Of a DNA stretch of 64,000 bases, positions 16,078 through 23,624 are shown in pieces. The notes below the pieces were generated by a model. It saw nothing but the letters and a program-made list of their open reading frames with translations, was not told the origin of the DNA and did no database searches. Each line of letters opens with the position of its first letter. Position 1 is the first letter of the stretch. A program made the translations under genes and the position numbers. The DNA is taken from assembly GCA_016185065.1 (NCBI GenBank), contig JACPOL010000004.1, positions 92,556 to 156,555 of the forward strand, given 5' to 3'. The DNA comes from Chlamydiales bacterium (GTDB taxonomy: Bacteria > Chlamydiota > Chlamydiia > Chlamydiales > Rhabdochlamydiaceae).

Positions 16078-17457
16078 ATGACATTGAATCAAACTAAATA
16101 TGTAAGTGCAATTTTGCTGATGGGAGGAAAGGGCGCAAGGTTCAAAAGCGCGCTGCCCAAGCAGTTTCATGCGCTTGCGGGTAAGAAGATCTACCTCCAC
16201 ACGCTAGAGCGCTTTCTGAAGAGCAGCCTCTTCGCTGAGATCATCCTCGTCTGCCCTGAAGAGTGGGCCGAAGAGGTGAAGAGCGATCTTGAAGGCTGCA
16301 CAGATAATATTCGCATTGCAGTTGGCGGCGCAACGCGCCAGGAGTCATCCTATCTCGGGCTACTCGCCTGCTCTCCCCAAACCACTCATGTGGTGATCCA
16401 CGACGCTGTACGCCCCTTTGTCACTGAGAAGATCCTGCGCGAAAACATCGCCGCCTGCCAGGCTTTTGAAGCTGCAGACACCTGCACGCCCTCTGCCGAT
16501 ACGATCGTCCACTCAAAAGATGGCCAGAAGATCGACGAGATCCCCCAGAGAGCCCACTACCTGCGCGGGCAGACTCCCCAGAGCTTCTCCTACCCGCTTA
16601 TCCTCAAAGCTCACGAGCTCGCGGAAAAGGAGGGGCGCGCCGCAACCGACGACTGCTCCCTCGTGCTTGCGCTCGGGCATCCCGTGCGGATCGTCGAGGG
16701 GGATGAGTCGAACATCAAAATCACCACCGATCTCGACCTCTATCTCGCAGAGCAGCTCTTCAGACGCACCTCCCCTCCTTCCGAAGCAGGTAGCGCGCAG
16801 AGATCTTTAAACGGCAAGCTCTTTGCCATTACGGGAGGAACGGGCGATATCGGCAGAGCGATCGGAGCTGCTCTGGAGAAAGAGGGAGCGCGCGTCCAAC
16901 TGATCTCGCGCAGCTCAGAGCCCTACATGGCCGATCTCTCATCACCCAGCCAGTGCGAAGCTCTTTTCAAACAGCTCGCATCAATTGAGGGGCCTCTTGA
17001 CGGACTCATCAACTGCATTGGGCTCTTTAAATTAAAAGAGGTGGACGCTCTAGATTCGAGCGAGATTGAAGAGCTGATCAGCACCAACCTGACAAGCGTC
17101 ATTCTCTCTTGTAAGCATGCAGAGATTAAGGAGGGGGGAGATATCATCAACATCGCCTCTTCCGCCTACTCTCGCGGCAGAAAGGGGTATGCCGTCTACT
17201 CTGCGGCTAAAGCCGCTGTCGTGAACTTCACACAGGCTCTAGCAGAGGAGAGACCTTGGCTGCGCATCAATGCGCTTGCTCCACAGCGTACTCAGAGCCG
17301 CATGCGCAGCTCCTACTTTCCTGAAGAGGAGCCCTCATCTCTTCTCACTCCGACGCAAGTTGCAGATGCTGTGCTAGCTCTTCTCAAAGAGGAGAGCTCC
17401 ACGACCGGCATCACCCTTGAAGTCCGCAGAGCTGACCCACTTGTTAACAGTCGTTAA
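16078..17457 (+). CDS. Bifunctional IspD/TarI-like cytidylyltransferase and short-chain dehydrogenase
   Basis: A 459-residue fusion. Residues 8-228 are a CTP-dependent cytidylyltransferase (GGKGARF at 16-22, LPKQF, HDAVRPF at 108-114, GDESNIKITTDLDLYLAE). Residues 245-450 are a short-chain dehydrogenase (TGGTGDIG at 252-259, NCIG, Ser361/362, YSAAK with Tyr374 and Lys378). The order cytidylyltransferase-then-SDR and the length match Bcs1-type enzymes of Haemophilus capsule synthesis, which reduce ribulose 5-phosphate and make CDP-ribitol. Chlamydial IspD for isoprenoids is normally a single domain, so two readings remain: an IspD with an added SDR, or a CDP-ribitol enzyme. It sits between mcsB and the tandem hydrophobic array, convergent with the array's last gene (4-bp overlap of ends). 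Confidence 0.82.
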   Translation: MTLNQTKYVSAILLMGGKGARFKSALPKQFHALAGKKIYLHTLERFLKSSLFAEIILVCPEEWAEEVKSDLEGCTDNIRIAVGGATRQESSYLGLLACSPQTTHVVIHDAVRPFVTEKILRENIAACQAFEAADTCTPSADTIVHSKDGQKIDEIPQRAHYLRGQTPQSFSYPLILKAHELAEKEGRAATDDCSLVLALGHPVRIVEGDESNIKITTDLDLYLAEQLFRRTSPPSEAGSAQRSLNGKLFAITGGTGDIGRAIGAALEKEGARVQLISRSSEPYMADLSSPSQCEALFKQLASIEGPLDGLINCIGLFKLKEVDALDSSEIEELISTNLTSVILSCKHAEIKEGGDIINIASSAYSRGRKGYAVYSAAKAAVVNFTQALAEERPWLRINALAPQRTQSRMRSSYFPEEEPSSLLTPTQVADAVLALLKEESSTTGITLEVRRADPLVNSR

Positions 17458-17864
17458 GAGTGACAGAGCTTGATATCGTCAAAATCTAGCCCTCTGCCTA
17501 GCAGCGCGTTCTGGACAAGCGCGGAGATCGCTCTTGCGGGAGCATCCACAATTGAAAATAGCGCTCCGATCATCAGCAGAAAGGAGATCTCGAGAAGATC
17601 ATCTCTACAACGCACCAGTGTAATTGCAAAACAGGGAAGAAGTGCAATAAGGCCAAGGGCGAGGCGGAAGGCAGCCTCCACCTCTATCGCAACCATGAGA
17701 GCCAGATAGCCGAGCGCGCCTACCACTCTTCTCGCCATCGCCTCTAAACCATCCGCCTTCACATTGCAAAACTCATTCAAATCATTGAAAGTTGTGTAAG
17801 CGAAGGGAGCAAAGAGCTCCTTGCCATAAGACTCCACATTGCTTTTTGAGATGCCAACACACAT
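17454..17864 (-). CDS. Bilobed hydrophobic array protein 1 (shortest)
   Basis: A 136-residue member of the eight-gene tandem family, unknown function. The N-terminal polar region is short. The two family blocks are present: EAMARRVVGALGYLALMVAIEVEAAFR and then VDAPARAISALVQNALL, followed by the C-terminal family ending with a cysteine (DIKLCHS). It is the most divergent copy: the KCLL of block 2 is NALL here. It is the last gene of a three-gene unit reading from the promoter near 19060, and its stop overlaps the end of the convergent fusion enzyme gene by 4 bp. Confidence 0.75.
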   Translation of the reverse strand: MCVGISKSNVESYGKELFAPFAYTTFNDLNEFCNVKADGLEAMARRVVGALGYLALMVAIEVEAAFRLALGLIALLPCFAITLVRCRDDLLEISFLLMIGALFSIVDAPARAISALVQNALLGRGLDFDDIKLCHS

Positions 17865-17874
17865 AAAAATCTCT

Positions 17875-18423
17875 CTACTCTTTTCTAATATGGATCAATT
17901 CACAAACGGTGAGCTCTGAAAAATCTTTTCGCACGCGCCGCTCATTGCACACATCGAGCAGACATTTTTGTACGAGAGCAGAGATTGTTCGAATGGGCGC
18001 ATCGACAAGGAAGATGCAGGCTAAATATGTTAGATCTCGAAATAGCGTAATAAATTCTGGATCGTCCTTCTGTAAGTAGTAATACACACTATAGAGAAAA
18101 CCCAGAAAGTAGAGAGGGATGCGCACGAGCATCTCTATCTCTGCAACCAGAAGAAGCCCCGCATAGCAGAACGCTCCAACGATTTTTCTGCCCGTCCTTT
18201 CGGCCATCCCTATCTCAGCGTCCAGAATCAGCTGCTTGCCTCCTGCTCTCACCTCTATACCCGTGATCGCGCGGCTCATCTCATTTGTTCTGACCACCAT
18301 GTGCCTAGGGCTTATAAACTCTGTGACGCCATCCATCAGTGCATAGGTTAGCGGATAATCTATGCAATCGCAGGTCTCATCATCATTGTTTGCTAGGACT
18401 CTCCTCTCAATAAATGCTACCAT
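17875..18423 (-). CDS. Bilobed hydrophobic array protein 2
   Basis: A 182-residue array member. Polar N-terminus with the family pattern LTYALMDGVTEFISP (compare TPF..MDWTTEFITP in other copies), then lobe 1 with GRKIVGAFCYAGLLLVAEIEMLVR, a tyrosine-rich hydrophobic stretch (YSVYYYLQ), lobe 2 VDAPIRTISALVQKCLLD, and a C-terminal TVCELIHIRKE. No signal peptide. The two lobes with charged residues inside recall the bilobed membrane segments of chlamydial inclusion membrane (Inc) proteins, but homology to known Inc proteins is not shown. Ten bases separate it from array protein 1, so they are cotranscribed. Confidence 0.78.
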   Translation of the reverse strand: MVAFIERRVLANNDDETCDCIDYPLTYALMDGVTEFISPRHMVVRTNEMSRAITGIEVRAGGKQLILDAEIGMAERTGRKIVGAFCYAGLLLVAEIEMLVRIPLYFLGFLYSVYYYLQKDDPEFITLFRDLTYLACIFLVDAPIRTISALVQKCLLDVCNERRVRKDFSELTVCELIHIRKE

Positions 18424-18438
18424 AAATTTCGCCTTAGC

Positions 18439-18930
18439 TTAGCAGAGTGAAAGTTCTCTTAAGTTTTTGCGTCCATGCGCTCCTTGCGCATCAAGTAGAC
18501 ACTTCTGAACTAGCGCTGAGATGATTCTTACTGGAGCATCGACAATGAGTATGCCAGATAGAATAGCGTGCTCCAGTGCTTGATCCCCAATCGCTGCCAT
18601 ATCACCAACACAAGTGCTAAATAGAAACGAAACGGCTGCGACAACTAGAGCCAGAACAAGACGCACAACTACCTCAACCTCTGCAGCAACCAGAAGCCCT
18701 GCAAAGCAGAGAGCTCCCACAACCCTCTTCTCTAAGCTCTCGATACAATCCAGCTCTTTATCAAGTATAACGGGCTCTCCAGGCAGGCCTGTAGCACCAT
18801 CAGCATAAGCTCTTGGAGGCTGCTTCGGATTCATCCACTCGGTTACATCATCCATCCACTGGTAGGTAACTGGAGTATCTAAAAAGCTACCTTTTCTTAG
18901 TACCTCTAGATTAAGCGCTGCGATAACCAT
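18439..18930 (-). CDS. Bilobed hydrophobic array protein 3
   Basis: A 163-residue array member and the first gene of the unit 3-2-1. Family landmarks: VTYQWMDDVTEWMNP near the N-terminus, CIESLEKRVVGALCFAGLLVAAEVEVVVR as lobe 1, VDAPVRIISALVQKCLLD as lobe 2, and a final ELSLC. The ATG follows GGGAGAGAG. Upstream, 18950-19082 carries a leader and promoter that are also found before array protein 8, so gene and control region were copied together. Confidence 0.78.
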   Translation of the reverse strand: MVIAALNLEVLRKGSFLDTPVTYQWMDDVTEWMNPKQPPRAYADGATGLPGEPVILDKELDCIESLEKRVVGALCFAGLLVAAEVEVVVRLVLALVVAAVSFLFSTCVGDMAAIGDQALEHAILSGILIVDAPVRIISALVQKCLLDAQGAHGRKNLRELSLC

Positions 18931-19053
18931 AACTCTCTCCCTTTTTGATTCTTAATTTTTTAAGGCGGGCGTACAGCCTACACCTCTTGATATTCTTTTT
19001 GCAAGGCTCTCCTTTCTAAAAAGCCTTTCGAAAACATTATAAATATTGATAAG

Positions 19054-19082
19054 ATTATAACAATTAATTGCAATAACTTCCA
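19054..19082 (-). promoter_or_regulatory. Promoter of array unit 3-2-1
   Basis: On the minus strand TGGAAG (19077-19082), 17 bases, TATAAT (19054-19059). The block CAATTAATTGTTATAAT is shared with the promoters at 19849 and, in part, 22515. It is followed by a leader of about 120 bases containing AGGTGTAGGCTGTACGC, shared with the array protein 8 leader. Confidence 0.65.
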
Positions 19083-19116
19083 TTTAATGATTATTTTAAT
19101 CCATTCTTTATTACTC

Positions 19117-19166
19117 TTTGATTGAGCGAAGCGAAATCCCTGGAGTGCGCGCGCTCTGCGCCGCCC
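19117..19166. repeat. R3 repeat, single arm
   Basis: TTTGATTGAGCGAAGCG followed by CCCTGGAGTGCGCGCGC and GCGCCGCC: one arm of the palindrome seen in full at 22570-22718. It lies directly upstream of the array promoter at 19054, in the same relative place as at the other two array promoters. Confidence 0.8.
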
Positions 19167-19236
19167 TTAATTTTTATTTGAAACAAAAAATTTTTTTACC
19201 ACAGAGAAGAGGGAAAAGAGCGCATTTGCAAGCGTT

Positions 19237-19797
19237 CTACGAAGCTTCGGTCTCTAAACCTTTGCAGCTACAGAGCGTGAGCTCTTCAAAGTCTTTGGGA
19301 TTCTCATTCTCGTTATTAAGATCCAACAGACACTTCTGAACGATTCCGGAGATTGCGCGCACCGGCAGGTCGACTATTAAGCCAAGATCTTTAATAAACA
19401 GAAGGTCTAAAAGAAACGTCGTATCATCGAAATCATAATTATCAAACAAACACGCATGAGCAAAAGAGAGCGGAATCAGAAAAAGCGTAACCACAGCGCG
19501 CACGACAAGCTCTATCTCTACTGCCACAGCAAGAGCTACATAGCAGAGAGCTCCGATAACTCTTCGCGCCATGCTCTCTATGCACCCTACTCGTTGATAG
19601 CGAACTCTTTCTCGCTGTTCAATCTTGCCATCTGCAGCTTCGACATCGACTTTATCATAAATGTACTTGCCCTCTGCATCTCTTACAGGCTGGTCCAAAT
19701 CCATAAAATCATTAGTTACCCAACGCATTCCCTCCATTGCGAAAGGAGTTATTGTTTGATTGTCGTAGTCGCTCCAGTCGATCACTTTGAATACCAA
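19237..19797 (-). CDS. Bilobed hydrophobic array protein 4 (TTG start)
   Basis: A 186-residue array member in a unit of its own. The start codon is TTG, not ATG: all relatives begin M-V-(F/Y/I/A), this frame reads TTG-GTA-TTC, and AGAAGGAG lies seven bases upstream. Family parts: TITPFAMEGMRWVTNDFM, lobe 1 CIESMARRVIGALCYVALAVAVEIELVVR, an acidic loop (DNYDFDD), FIKDLGLIVDLPVRAISGIVQKCLLD, and ELTLCSC near the C-terminus. It is most like array protein 7 (shared IPLSFAHAC/IPIRIAYAC and LFIKDxGL), so these two are recent duplicates. Confidence 0.8.
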   Translation of the reverse strand: MVFKVIDWSDYDNQTITPFAMEGMRWVTNDFMDLDQPVRDAEGKYIYDKVDVEAADGKIEQRERVRYQRVGCIESMARRVIGALCYVALAVAVEIELVVRAVVTLFLIPLSFAHACLFDNYDFDDTTFLLDLLFIKDLGLIVDLPVRAISGIVQKCLLDLNNENENPKDFEELTLCSCKGLETEAS

Positions 19798-19848
19798 AAT
19801 TCTTCTCCTTCTAATTTTTTGCAGAACGTTATAAAATAGTGATAAATA

Positions 19849-19876
19849 TTATAACAATTAATTGCGATGGCTTCCA
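19849..19876 (-). promoter_or_regulatory. Promoter of array protein 4
   Basis: TGGAAG (19871-19876) and TATAAT (19849-19854) on the minus strand with 16 bases between, in the same block as the promoter at 19054. The transcript would have a 5' leader of about 45 bases. Confidence 0.6.
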
Positions 19877-19898
19877 ACTTAATAATTATTTTAATATC

Positions 19899-19949
19899 TT
19901 TGATTGAGCGGAGCGAAATCCTCCAGGGATCTCTCTTCGTTCGGTCAAA
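19899..19949. repeat. R3 repeat, internally deleted copy
   Basis: TTTGATTGAGCGGAGCG joined directly to CCAGGGATCTCTCTTCG and GGTCAAA: the two outer ends of R3 without the GC-rich core. Adjacent to the promoter of array protein 4. Confidence 0.75.
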
Positions 19950-20013
19950 GAAAAAGGAAAAAAGAAAAGAGCGCATTTGCATGCGCTCTTTGAGAGGGAG
20001 AGGCTTGCTCTGC

Positions 20014-20526
20014 TTACCAGCAGATCGAAAGATCCCAGTATGTGACGCCCAGACCTTTTTCGTTCTGAACATTGAACAGACACTTCTGAACAATCCCAGA
20101 GATGGCGCGCACAGGCGCATCGATAGCAAAAAAAGCATCGACGAATAAGAGCATAGTAAAAGCACCCGCCGTATCAAAATCGCAATCATCACAGAATAAT
20201 CCATATGCAATAAAGACCGGAACTAGAACAGCTGCAACCAGAGCACGGAAGATAAGCTCAACCTCTCCAGCTACTGCAAGCGCTGCGAAGCAGAGCGCTC
20301 CAACGACTCTTCTTCCAAGGCTCTCCAGGCAGTCCATTTCGACGTTCTGCATCACTGGAACATTAATTGTCCTATCTCCCCTTTTGACCGCTTCGAACCT
20401 CGGACCATCCCCATCCACAACTTGTTCGCTGGGGGTAATAAAGTCAGCTGTCCAGTCCATTCCCCAATGGAAAGCGGGGGTTATGAATGCGTTACCAAAA
20501 TCTTTTGTTTCCGGTGTAAATACCAT
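20014..20526 (-). CDS. Bilobed hydrophobic array protein 5
   Basis: A 170-residue array member. N-terminus ITPAFHWGMDWTADFITP, lobe 1 CLESLGRRVVGALCFAALAVAGEVELIFR, acidic CDDCDFD loop, lobe 2 IDAPVRAISGIVQKCLFN, ending DLSICW. The ATG follows TTGGAGAATTT. A MITE-like palindrome lies between it and array protein 6, so its expression may depend on read-through across that element or on a promoter within it. Confidence 0.78.
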   Translation of the reverse strand: MVFTPETKDFGNAFITPAFHWGMDWTADFITPSEQVVDGDGPRFEAVKRGDRTINVPVMQNVEMDCLESLGRRVVGALCFAALAVAGEVELIFRALVAAVLVPVFIAYGLFCDDCDFDTAGAFTMLLFVDAFFAIDAPVRAISGIVQKCLFNVQNEKGLGVTYWDLSICW

Positions 20527-20550
20527 AAATTCTCCAAATCAAGTTGTGTA

Positions 20551-20712
20551 AGAGGGCGTCTACAAAGTCAGAAACTTTGATTTTTTAAGGTTTTTTGGCA
20601 GAATTTAAATTGTTTTTCGCAGGACATACTTGAGAAAGTAGGCCAAGAAAGACAATTTATAGTCTGCCGAAAAGACTAAAAAAGCATGTTGCTGCCTTTG
20701 TAGATACCCTCT
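20551..20712. mobile_element. 162-bp MITE-like palindrome (MITE3) inside the array
   Basis: Left end AGAGGGCGTCTACAAAG, right end the complement of AGAGGGTATCTACAAAG; further in, both halves share TTTTTTA...TTTT.GGCAGA.TATAAATTGT-like sequence. No coding capacity. It fills the gap between array proteins 6 and 5. Confidence 0.75.
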
Positions 20713-20715
20713 AAG

Positions 20716-21258
20716 TTATACTATCTGGCAGAGCGCAAGCTCTCTGTATGTTTTGCCGCCTTCATTGTTCTGGAGATTGAGTAGACACTTTTGTACAATT
20801 CCGGAGAGGGCGCGAATGGGCGCATCGATGGCATAGAGCCCATTTTTCATCATCTGATCTACATAATTTCCCAGCTCGTCACTCCAATCTCCATCATCGC
20901 AGTACTCACAGGCTATAATGAACGGAAGTAGAGCAGTATAAAGCAGAGTTCTGAAAACAAGCTCTACCTCTACTGCTACAGCAAGAGCTGCATAGAAGAG
21001 CGCTCCTACAACTCTTCGTCCCATGCTCTCGAGGCAGTCCAGCTCTTTATTTGCCGTCATCCTGGCAACTTGCACTTTTTCATAATCTCCCTTTTGGGAG
21101 TTCCATCTTCGTATCTCATCAGTAAGCAGTGCGCCCGAATGTTTATCAATTGCTTGCGTGCGAGGAGTAATGAACTCTGTTGTCCAATCCATCGCCTGTA
21201 GAGAAAAGGGGGTTATTCCGGCATTGTTAAATTCGGATCTAGTTGGTGTGTATACCAT
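20716..21258 (-). CDS. Bilobed hydrophobic array protein 6
   Basis: A 180-residue array member: ITPFSLQAMDWTTEFITP near the start, a variable polar region of about 60 residues, lobe 1 CLESMGRRVVGALFYAALAVAVEVELVFR, an acidic loop (CDDGDWSDE), lobe 2 IDAPIRALSGIVQKCLLN, ending ELALCQIV. The closest relative by eye is array protein 5. The polar region between the N-terminal motif and lobe 1 is where copies differ most. Confidence 0.78.
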   Translation of the reverse strand: MVYTPTRSEFNNAGITPFSLQAMDWTTEFITPRTQAIDKHSGALLTDEIRRWNSQKGDYEKVQVARMTANKELDCLESMGRRVVGALFYAALAVAVEVELVFRTLLYTALLPFIIACEYCDDGDWSDELGNYVDQMMKNGLYAIDAPIRALSGIVQKCLLNLQNNEGGKTYRELALCQIV

Positions 21259-21296
21259 AAATTTTTTCCCTGTTTAATTTTTTATCAAAACTCGGG

Positions 21297-21839
21297 TTAG
21301 CAGAAGAGAGCGAGGTCATCGAACTCTTTAGGATCGCCCCACTTATTCTCAAGATTCAGCAGGCACTTCTGCACGATCCCGGAAATTGCGCGCACCGGCG
21401 CGTCGATCGCCAGGCCAATATCCTTGATAAATAGAATATCTAAAAACTGTAGCACACCTGTGAAGTCACAATTATCGCACAAGCATGCGTAAGCAATCCT
21501 GATAGGAATCAGGACTAGGGTAAGCGCAGCGCGCACAACAAGCTCTACCTCCACCGCCACCGCAAGGGCCGCATAGCAGAGTGCTCCGATAACTCTGCGC
21601 GTCATGCTCTCCAGGCACCCCATCTCCGCTCGCTCCATTATGGGCTCATTTCTTGAGCTTACGATCTTATTTTCATGATTGCGTATTGGGACAACTCGCA
21701 CCTTTAGATCGCCTTTTGCATCTTTCGCCTGCTCCATTGGATGTAGAAAATCTTCAGTTACCCAAATCATTCCCGACACTGCAAAGGGAGTCATGATTGG
21801 ATTGTTATAGTCTCTTGATTCGATTACGTTGAATACCAT
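21297..21839 (-). CDS. Bilobed hydrophobic array protein 7
   Basis: A 180-residue array member and a good type example: MTPFAVSGMIWVTEDFLHP (16-34), variable polar region (35-73), lobe 1 beginning CLESM at 75 and running to Arg103, a short hydrophobic tail with CLCDNCDF, lobe 2 IDAPVRAISGIVQKCLL (145-161), and Cys180 as the last residue. The Arg-Arg pair before lobe 1 and Glu-Val-Glu within it are kept in most copies, so lobe 1 is not an ordinary transmembrane helix. The ATG is preceded by CAGGAGAATTT. Second gene of the unit 8-7-6-5. Confidence 0.8.
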   Translation of the reverse strand: MVFNVIESRDYNNPIMTPFAVSGMIWVTEDFLHPMEQAKDAKGDLKVRVVPIRNHENKIVSSRNEPIMERAEMGCLESMTRRVIGALCYAALAVAVEVELVVRAALTLVLIPIRIAYACLCDNCDFTGVLQFLDILFIKDIGLAIDAPVRAISGIVQKCLLNLENKWGDPKEFDDLALFC

Positions 21840-21877
21840 AAATTCTCCTGTTTAATTAGTCGTCGTCGCAGATGCTA

Positions 21878-22399
21878 CTAGAAATCGCAGATGTTTAGCT
21901 CGTTTAACTCTTTACGGAACCCGCCCTCATTAACTACATCGAGCAGACACTTCTGAACGATCGCAGAGATTGAAAGCAGGGGCCCATCGATCAGATAGAT
22001 TACAGAAAAAATAGCCTGAGCTATGCAATACCAAGTCCAAGAATCTTGAAATTTCCTATCTTGCAACGCGAGAAGCGGAAGGGTGAATGGAATAGCAGCA
22101 AGGGAGAGGGCGAGACGCACGATCTCCTCTGCTACAACTGCAACGAGAAGCCCTGCGTAGCAGAGAGCTCCAAAAACTCTACGCGCCATGCTCTCAAGGC
22201 ATCCTAACTGAGCATCTGTTAATAGCGGCTTTCCAGTATGCCTGCCAAGCCTCACGGTTCCATCTGCATTCTTGAGTGGCTCTTGAGGATTCATGATCTC
22301 GGTGGTCACCCAGTCCATTGCACGGTAGGTGAGAGGTAGAATATCTGCGTCAGCGTGGGACCAGTCTCTTACCGCGTTTATATTCACTTGCATTACCAT
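21878..22399 (-). CDS. Bilobed hydrophobic array protein 8
   Basis: A 173-residue array member, first gene of the unit 8-7-6-5. ILPLTYRAMDWVTTEIMNP, then a polar region with GRHTGKPLL, lobe 1 CLESMARRVFGALCYAGLLVAVVAEEIVR, a long hydrophobic stretch (IPFTLPLLAL), lobe 2 IDGPLLSISAIVQKCLLD, ending NICDF. A strong-looking promoter and a leader shared with array protein 3 lie upstream. Confidence 0.78.
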   Translation of the reverse strand: MVMQVNINAVRDWSHADADILPLTYRAMDWVTTEIMNPQEPLKNADGTVRLGRHTGKPLLTDAQLGCLESMARRVFGALCYAGLLVAVVAEEIVRLALSLAAIPFTLPLLALQDRKFQDSWTWYCIAQAIFSVIYLIDGPLLSISAIVQKCLLDVVNEGGFRKELNELNICDF

Positions 22400-22514
22400 A
22401 GATGCTTCTCTTGTTTAATTTTTTAGGCGTAGAGCCTACACCTCTTCACACTCTTTTTGCAAGAAATCTATTTCCAAACAGCTTCTTGTAAAATCTATAA
22501 TAAATAGACATAAA

Positions 22515-22543
22515 ATTATAACACTTAATTACAATTACAGTAA
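22515..22543 (-). promoter_or_regulatory. Promoter of array unit 8-7-6-5
   Basis: TTACTG (22538-22543), 17 bases, TATAAT (22515-22520) on the minus strand. The leader between here and the gene holds AGGTGTAGGCTCTACGCC, matching the leader upstream of array protein 3. Confidence 0.65.
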
Positions 22544-22569
22544 CATTAATGATTAATTGAATATCTTTC

Positions 22570-22718
22570 TTTGATTGAGCGAAGCGAAATCCCTGGAGTG
22601 CGCGCGCTCTGCGCCGCCTTGGCTTCTTTCTGACCAGAGTTGTGAAAAACAAAATTTTAAGAAATTCAGGGCGGCGCAGAGCGCGCGCACTCCAGGGACC
22701 TCTCTTCGTTCGGTCAAA
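22570..22718. repeat. R3 palindromic repeat, full copy
   Basis: Left arm TTTGATTGAGCGAAGCG...GGAGTGCGCGCGC...GCGCCGCC, a spacer of about 55 bases, and right arm GGCGGCGCAGAGCGCGCG...CCAGGGACCTCTCTTCG...GGTCAAA. It sits between tRNA-Lys and the array. Other copies: 19117, 19899, 37570, 46078, and a relative at 31015. Confidence 0.85.
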
Positions 22719-22846
22719 AAAAGATTAATGCTTAAGACAAGTAATTTTTGTTTATTAGGAATGAAAGAGAGATCGCCGTGCCGATGCCTTAGAAAGGCGG
22801 CGCTAAGTTGCCGCACTCTAAAACCTAAATTTTTTTGGAAAAAAAT

Positions 22847-22920
22847 TGAGACTTGATGGACTCGAACCATCGACCCCCTCATTAAAAGTGAGGTGCTCTA
22901 ACCAACTGAGCTAAAGTCTC
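22847..22920 (-). tRNA. tRNA-Lys (anticodon TTT)
   Basis: A full cloverleaf on the minus strand: acceptor GAGACTT with AAGTCTC, D-arm with AGCTCAGTTGGTTAGAGC, anticodon arm CACTTTTAATG with anticodon TTT, variable loop, T-arm GGTTCGAGTCC, discriminator A. No encoded CCA. Confidence 0.97.
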
Positions 22921-22923
22921 GTG

Positions 22924-22998
<75 letters not shown>

Positions 22999-23069
22999 AT
23001 TCTAAAAACGCTAAGAATCTAAAGAATTCCCGCTATTATTTGCAAGAGGCACTTAAACCTACCATGCAT

Positions 23070-23621
23070 TTAAACAGTTAAAATCTCCTTCTCTTTTTGC
23101 GCAAAGAGGTCGTCGATCTCTTTGCAGAACTTATCTGTATACTCTTGGATGCTCTTTTCGGCTTTTTTCATCACATCCTCTGCGATCTCTCCATCGGCCT
23201 TCTGTTTGCGCACCTGCTCGTTGCCTTTGCGGCGCGTCTCGCGGATGGTGATCTTGGAGTCTTCTGCCTTCTTCTTGCCCTGTTTAACGATCTCTTTACG
23301 GACGTTCTCATCCATCGGAGGGATCATGATGCGGATGGCGCCCCCTTCAACGATGGGCTGAAGGTTGAGGTTCGCCTTTTCAATGCCTTTTGCGATGGGG
23401 CCTGTTGTTTGGGGATCAAATGGCGACACCTGGAGCTGGCGCGACTCTGGAACGGAGATGTTCGCAAGCTCTTTAATGCGCATATTTGAGCCGTAGACCT
23501 CTACCATCACGTTTTCAATGATGGCGGGGTTGGCGCGGTTGCTGCGAAGCCCCTTAAGCTCTTGCTTAAAGTGTTCAACAGTGGCTTGCATTTTTGTTTT
23601 TACTTGATCTGGAACGCTCAT
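23070..23621 (-). CDS. frr: Ribosome recycling factor
   Basis: A 183-residue RRF that, with EF-G, splits the post-termination ribosome. The family pattern LRSNRANPAIIENVMVEVYG near residue 25-45 and the C-terminal coiled coil (DVMKKAEKSIQEYTDKFCKEIDDLF) are typical, and the length is standard. The ATG follows AAGGAG at a good distance, inside the 3-bp gap after pyrH. Last protein gene of rpsB-tsf-pyrH-frr (compare CT680-CT677). Confidence 0.97.
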   Translation of the reverse strand: MSVPDQVKTKMQATVEHFKQELKGLRSNRANPAIIENVMVEVYGSNMRIKELANISVPESRQLQVSPFDPQTTGPIAKGIEKANLNLQPIVEGGAIRIMIPPMDENVRKEIVKQGKKKAEDSKITIRETRRKGNEQVRKQKADGEIAEDVMKKAEKSIQEYTDKFCKEIDDLFAQKEKEILTV

Positions 23622-23624
23622 CTT

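Noticed and set aside
22553..22882. Minus-strand frame of 109 codons
   Set aside because: It overlaps tRNA-Lys and the R3 palindrome.
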